Source: DATCMA01 sp036563645
Lineage (GTDB): Bacteria; Actinomycetota; Actinomycetes; Mycobacteriales; Micromonosporaceae
Assembly (NCBI GenBank): GCA_036563645.1
Contig: DATCMA010000046.1
Location: 28,318-92,317, forward strand
Reading direction: 5' to 3'
Length of the DNA stretch: 64,000 nucleotides
The position numbers and the translations under genes are program-made. Shown one piece after another: positions 60,457 through 64,000 of this stretch (positions within the stretch are counted from its first letter, which is position 1; every line of letters starts with the position of its first letter). Below the pieces are notes generated by a model that worked only from the letters and a program-made list of their open reading frames with translations, was not told where the DNA came from and did no database searches.

Positions 60457-61806
60457 CTAGGCCCCCAGCAGGCTCTGCCCACAGACCCGCACGACGTTCC
60501 CGGTGATGCCGGCCGAGCCGGGGGAGGCGAGCCACGCCACCGTCTCCGCCACGTCCACCGGAAGTCCACCTTGGACCATGCTGTTCATGCGGCGGCCCGC
60601 TTCCCGCAGCAGCATGGGCATCGCCGCGGTCATCGCGGTCTCGATGAAGCCGGGAGCGACCGCGTTGATCGTCACCCCGCGTGAGGCCAGCACCGGCGCC
60701 ATCGCCTGCACCAGCCCGATGACGCCCGCCTTCGAGGTGGCGTAGTTGGTCTGCCCCCGGTTGCCCGCGATCCCGGCGATCGAGGCGACCCCGACGATAC
60801 GGCCGCCGGAAGGAATCAGCTCGCGCTCCAGGAGCACGTCGTTAACCCGCTCCTGGGCGGACAGGTTCACGTCGAGCACCGCGTCCCACCAGTCGGCGCG
60901 CATCCGGGCGAGCGTCTTGTCCCGCGTAATCCCGGCGTTGTGCACCACGATGTCCACACGGCCGTGCCGCTGCGCGAGGTGATCGGCGAGACGGGTCGGG
61001 GCGTCCGGCGCGGTCAGGTCCAGTTGCAGCGTCTCCCCGGCGATCTCGTTCGCCACGGCGGCGAGGGCATCACCCGACGCCGGCACGTCCAGCGCGACCA
61101 CGTACGCCCCGTCGCGCGCCAGCACCCGGGCGATCTCCGCCCCAATGCCGCGGGCCGCCCCGGTCACCAGCGCCACCTTCTCCGCCAACGGCCGCTCCCA
61201 ATCCCGCGGCGGGCGCAGATCGGGCGCCGGATTGATGCGGATGACCTGGCCGGAGACGTACGCCGAGCGGGCCGACAGCAGGAAGCGCAGCGTGCTCTCC
61301 ATCGCGCCCTCCGCGCCGGGGGCGACGGAGACGAGCTGGGCGGTGATACCCCGGCCGAACTCCTTGCCGACGCTGCGGACGAAGCCCTCCAGCGCGCGCT
61401 GGGCGGTCGCCTCGCGCGGCGCGGCGCACGCCTCAGGCGGGGTGCCCAGCACGACCACCCGGCCGCAGGGGAGCAGCGCGCGGGCGACCGGGTGGAAGAA
61501 GTCGTAGAGGGCGCGCAGTCCTGTCGACTCGGTGATCCCGGTCGCGTCGAAGACCAACGCGGCGTACCGGGTGGCGCTCTCCCCGTCCGCCGGGACGGAG
61601 TCGCGGACGTCGACGCCCGCCGCGGTCAGCGTGGCCCGAACGGGCTCCCGAAGCCGACCGTCCGCCCCGCCGAGGAGCACCGGGGCGGGCACGAGCGGGT
61701 CGCCCGGTCGGTGGCGGCGCAGCTGCGGCGGGTTGGGCAACCCGAGTCGCTTGACGATCACCCGACCGGGACCAGAACGCGCGAAGCTCGCGTACCTGTC
61801 ACCCAT
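60457..61806 (-). CDS. fabG4: FabG4-like 3-oxoacyl reductase (high-molecular-weight SDR)
   Basis: 449 residues, about 200 more than normal FabG. The N-terminal half is a flavodoxin-like degenerate Rossmann domain. The C-terminal half is the active SDR, with LVTGAARGIGAEIARVLARDG, HNAGITRDKTL, VASIAGIAGNRGQTNYATSKAG (Ser-Tyr-Lys) and APGFIETAMTAAM. Such enzymes reduce 3-oxoacyl-CoA. TAGGCT ends 6 nt before the ATG with no ribosome site, so it looks leaderless. The operator overlaps that -10. Confidence 0.92.
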   Translation of the reverse strand: MGDRYASFARSGPGRVIVKRLGLPNPPQLRRHRPGDPLVPAPVLLGGADGRLREPVRATLTAAGVDVRDSVPADGESATRYAALVFDATGITESTGLRALYDFFHPVARALLPCGRVVVLGTPPEACAAPREATAQRALEGFVRSVGKEFGRGITAQLVSVAPGAEGAMESTLRFLLSARSAYVSGQVIRINPAPDLRPPRDWERPLAEKVALVTGAARGIGAEIARVLARDGAYVVALDVPASGDALAAVANEIAGETLQLDLTAPDAPTRLADHLAQRHGRVDIVVHNAGITRDKTLARMRADWWDAVLDVNLSAQERVNDVLLERELIPSGGRIVGVASIAGIAGNRGQTNYATSKAGVIGLVQAMAPVLASRGVTINAVAPGFIETAMTAAMPMLLREAGRRMNSMVQGGLPVDVAETVAWLASPGSAGITGNVVRVCGQSLLGA

Positions 61807-61812
61807 GGGCGT

Positions 61813-61830
61813 AGCCTACTCGCCAGTAGG
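61813..61830. promoter_or_regulatory. Operator in the fabG4-fadA2 divergent promoter
   Basis: CCTACTCGCCAGTAGG (61815-61830), core CTACT-N4-AGTAG at 61816-61829. It overlaps the minus-strand -10 TAGGCT (61813-61818) of fabG4 and lies 25 bp before the fadA2 GTG, so one bound protein could control both directions. Confidence 0.75.
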
Positions 61831-61854
61831 TTTAGGGCAACCGATGGAGGCGCC

Positions 61855-63147
61855 GTGCAAACCGTCCGTCGCGTCGCGATCCTCGGCGGCAACCGCATCC
61901 CGTTCGCCCGCGCCAACAGCCGCTACGCGGCCGCGTCGAACCAGGACATGCTCACCGCCGCGCTCGACGGGCTCATCGCCCGGTTCGGACTCGCCGGCGA
62001 ACGGGTCGGCGAGGTCGTCGCCGGAGCAGTGCTCAAGCACGCGCGCGACTTCAACCTCACCCGGGAAGTGGTGCTCGGCTCCCGACTCGACCCGCGGACC
62101 CCGGCGTACGACATCCAACAGGCCTGCGGCACCGGCCTCGAAGCGGTCATCCTCATCGCCAACAAGATCGCGCTCGGGCAGATCGACGTCGGTATCGCCG
62201 GCGGCGTCGACACCACCTCCGACGTCCCCCTCGCGCTCAACGACGACCTCCGCCGCACGCTGCTGCGCCTCACCGCCGCCCGCACGCTGGGCGAGCGCCT
62301 GCGGGCCGCCGCCCGGCTGCGCCCGCTCCAGCCGTTCAAACCGGAGATCCCGCGCAACGCCGAGCCGCGCACCGGGCTCTCCATGGGGGAGCACGCGGCG
62401 ATCACCGCGCTGCGATGGAACATCGACCGAGAATCCCAGGACGCCCTCGCCCTCGCCTCGCACCAGCGCCTCGCGGCCGCGTACGAGCGGGGCTTCTTCG
62501 ACGACCTCATGACGCCGTACCTCGGCCTGACCCGCGACGAGAACCTGCGCCCCGATACCTCCATGGAGAAGCTCAGCAAGCTCAAGCCGGTGTTCGGGAT
62601 CCACGGGCCGGACGCGGACAAGGCGACGATGACCGCCGGGAACTCCTCGGCGTTGAGCGACGGCGCGGCCACGGTGTTGCTCGCCTCCGAGGAGTGGGCG
62701 GCGAAGCGGAACTTGCCGGTCTTGGCGTACGTGACGTATTACGAGGTGGCCGCGGTCGATTTCGTGCACGGCGACGAAGGGTTGCTCATGGCGCCGGCGT
62801 ACGCCGTGCCGCGGATGCTCGCCCGCGCCGGGCTGACGCTCCAAGACTTCGACTTCTACGAGATCCACGAGGCGTTCGCCTCGCAGGTGCTGGCCACGCT
62901 CGCGGCGTGGGAGTCGCCGGAGTTCTGCCGCGAGAAGCTCGGGTTGGAGGCCCCGCTTGGCCCCATTGATCGCTCGAAGCTCAACGTCGTCGGCTCGTCG
63001 TTGGCCACGGGGCACCCGTTCGCCGCGACGGGGTGCCGGATCGTGACGACGTTGGCCAAGCTGCTCGCGGAGAAGGGCTCCGGCCGAGGGCTGATTTCCA
63101 TTTGCGCCGCCGGTGGGCAAGGGGTGGCCGCGATCCTCGAGCGCTGA
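61855..63147 (+). CDS. fadA2: Acetyl-CoA acyltransferase (thiolase), FadA2-like
   Basis: 430 residues. The nucleophile Cys is in QQACGTGLEA (about 90), His in YEIHEAFASQ (about 338) and the second Cys in SICAAGGQG near the end; a GHPFAATG loop is present. The C-terminal cleavage or synthesis of 3-oxoacyl-CoA completes beta-oxidation. GTG 61855 has GGAGG at 61846-61850. It is divergent from fabG4 and shares its operator. A hairpin (63315-63351) follows at a distance. Confidence 0.92.
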   Translation: MQTVRRVAILGGNRIPFARANSRYAAASNQDMLTAALDGLIARFGLAGERVGEVVAGAVLKHARDFNLTREVVLGSRLDPRTPAYDIQQACGTGLEAVILIANKIALGQIDVGIAGGVDTTSDVPLALNDDLRRTLLRLTAARTLGERLRAAARLRPLQPFKPEIPRNAEPRTGLSMGEHAAITALRWNIDRESQDALALASHQRLAAAYERGFFDDLMTPYLGLTRDENLRPDTSMEKLSKLKPVFGIHGPDADKATMTAGNSSALSDGAATVLLASEEWAAKRNLPVLAYVTYYEVAAVDFVHGDEGLLMAPAYAVPRMLARAGLTLQDFDFYEIHEAFASQVLATLAAWESPEFCREKLGLEAPLGPIDRSKLNVVGSSLATGHPFAATGCRIVTTLAKLLAEKGSGRGLISICAAGGQGVAAILER

Positions 63148-63440
63148 CGGGTGTCGGCGTGGGGTATGTCCAATATCGACTGTGTCGCCGTGCGTCCCTA
63201 CGGGTCGGCATTCGGCGCTGGGTGCGCGGGACCGGATGTGTCGGGGATATCGGTTAGCGTGAACGGGACGGAGGTGGTCGAGGCGGCGGTATCGATCAGC
63301 GGAGAGTTGATCTAGGAACCTCTAGTGACCGTGGAAATCCGGGGAGGTTCCGAAGCGGAAAAAGGGGCGAACGTGAGATTTCGGCTCGCGAACCTGAGGG
63401 TTATGGAATCACAGTTTTCCATATGCGCAGGTCGCGTGCC
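63148..63440. other. Region between thiolase and CRISPR array, possible leader
   Basis: No gene seen. There is an inverted repeat GGAACCTC/GAGGTTCC (63315-63351), then a purine-rich tract (GCGGAAAAAGGGGCGAACG), and the ~40 bp before the first repeat are AT-richer (ATGGAATCACAGTTTTCC). This would suit a CRISPR leader if the array is transcribed rightward. Confidence 0.5.
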
Positions 63441-64000
63441 GCTGCGTCCGGTCTTCGGACCGGACGAGGATCGCAGCCGCCGCCAGTAGGTCATGGCCGA
63501 CGGGTTGGTCGGGTCGCTGCGTCCGGTCTTCGGACCGGACGAGGATCGCAACTCTTCACGGTGGCCGGGGCGCGGCCGTCTCGCGCGAGCGCTGCGTCCG
63601 GTCTTCGGACCGGACGAGGATCGCAACCGGCGTGATGCCAGGAGCGGGGCCAGGTCTTTCAGTGGGCTGCGTCCGGTCTTCGGACCGGACGAGGATCGCA
63701 ACACTGAGCGGGCTGCCGGGACCCCCAACGCTGACGCGTGCTGCGTCCGGTCTTCGGACCGGACGAGGATCGCAACCAGGTGCGCACCTGGCCCAGCCAC
63801 ACCCGCATCGGTGTGGCTGCGTCCGGTCTTCGGACCGGACGAGGATCGCAACCGCAGCGCCGCCAGGTCGGCGGTGACCTGCGCCAGCTGCTGCGTCCGG
63901 TCTTCGGACCGGACGAGGATCGCAACCGGGCCACCTCGGCCGCCGGGCGACCCTCAGCCCACCCGCTGCGTCCGGTCTTCGGACCGGACGAGGATCGCAA
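63441..64000 (+). CRISPR. CRISPR array, 8 repeats visible, open at the right edge
   Basis: 37-bp repeats start at 63441, 63516, 63591, 63666, 63740, 63816, 63890 and 63965 (the last cut at 36 bp). The seven spacers are 38, 38, 38, 37, 39, 37 and 38 bp and unrelated. Repeats are identical except position 36 of the first (G for A). Each holds GTCCGGTC-TTCG-GACCGGAC, a perfect hairpin with a UUCG loop, extendable to 9 bp by an outer C-G pair (positions 5-26). The last 8 nt, ATCGCAAC, resemble the 5' handles of type III or I-B crRNAs (e.g. ATTGAAAC), which favours rightward transcription. No cas gene is in the window; subtype is open. Confidence 0.95.

Noticed and set aside
63312..63851. Open frames across the CRISPR array with repeated peptide units
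   Set aside because: The peptide repeats are produced by the 37-bp repeats themselves.

Overview
The window is 64 kb of very GC-rich bacterial DNA with the gene content and order of an actinobacterium. Markers include a PbpA-PknA-PknB block followed by TrpG/PabA, a class E sortase, a DUF881 protein and CrgA. Others are HspR-type heat-shock operons with HAIR operators, a Cheo-type LexA box, FadE5/FabG4/HtdX-like lipid genes, DUF3151, DUF2795 and DUF6458 proteins, and several starts that look leaderless. The species cannot be fixed from the sequence.

Layout. 1-7.4 kb: cell-wall and division signalling (3' end of pbpA, pknA, pknB; then, on the other strand, trpG/pabA, a small membrane protein, sortase and DUF881; crgA). 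7.7-12.8 kb: a large membrane Fe-S reductase, an NlpC/P60 cell-wall hydrolase, dCTP deaminase, an FMN-binding-type protein behind a LexA box, and tRNA-Gly(CCC). 13-19.9 kb: a PP2C-like phosphatase, a phosphoribosyltransferase, a membrane SpoIIE-type phosphatase, FadE5-like acyl-CoA dehydrogenase, a SixA-type phosphatase and 5-oxoprolinase subunit A. 19.9-28.7 kb: a thioredoxin/NHL protein, a giant low-complexity membrane protein and a branched-chain 2-oxoacid dehydrogenase operon (E1alpha-E1beta-E2). 29-35.4 kb: poorly characterised genes, a decayed VOC gene and two tandem dynamin-like GTPases. 35.5-45.3 kb: dnaK-grpE-dnaJ-hspR, a KhtTU-like antiporter pair and clpB. 45.4-58.9 kb: membrane proteins, a frame-disrupted SDR gene, pyrE, an ArsR regulator, class II aldolase, a ParA/MinD-like ATPase with a long disordered arm, a DAG-kinase-like protein, purA and purD. 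59-63.1 kb: SCP2 protein, HtdX-like, FabG4-like and FadA2-like lipid genes. 63.4 kb to the end: a CRISPR array that runs off the window, with no cas gene in view.

Connections. One 14-bp palindrome (YTACT-N4-AGTAR) occurs twice at the fadE5 promoter, once before the SCP2 gene and once in the fabG4/fadA2 divergent promoter, so lipid genes 43 kb apart probably form one regulon. HAIR boxes link dnaK and clpB to HspR, which is encoded at the end of the dnaK operon. At least six genes have a -10 element 6-8 nt before the start codon and so look leaderless.

The most unusual items are the dispersed lipid operator, an SDR gene broken at an A7 run inside an AT-rich island, a CRISPR repeat that folds into a 9-bp stem capped by a UUCG tetraloop, and the large low-complexity membrane and ATPase proteins.
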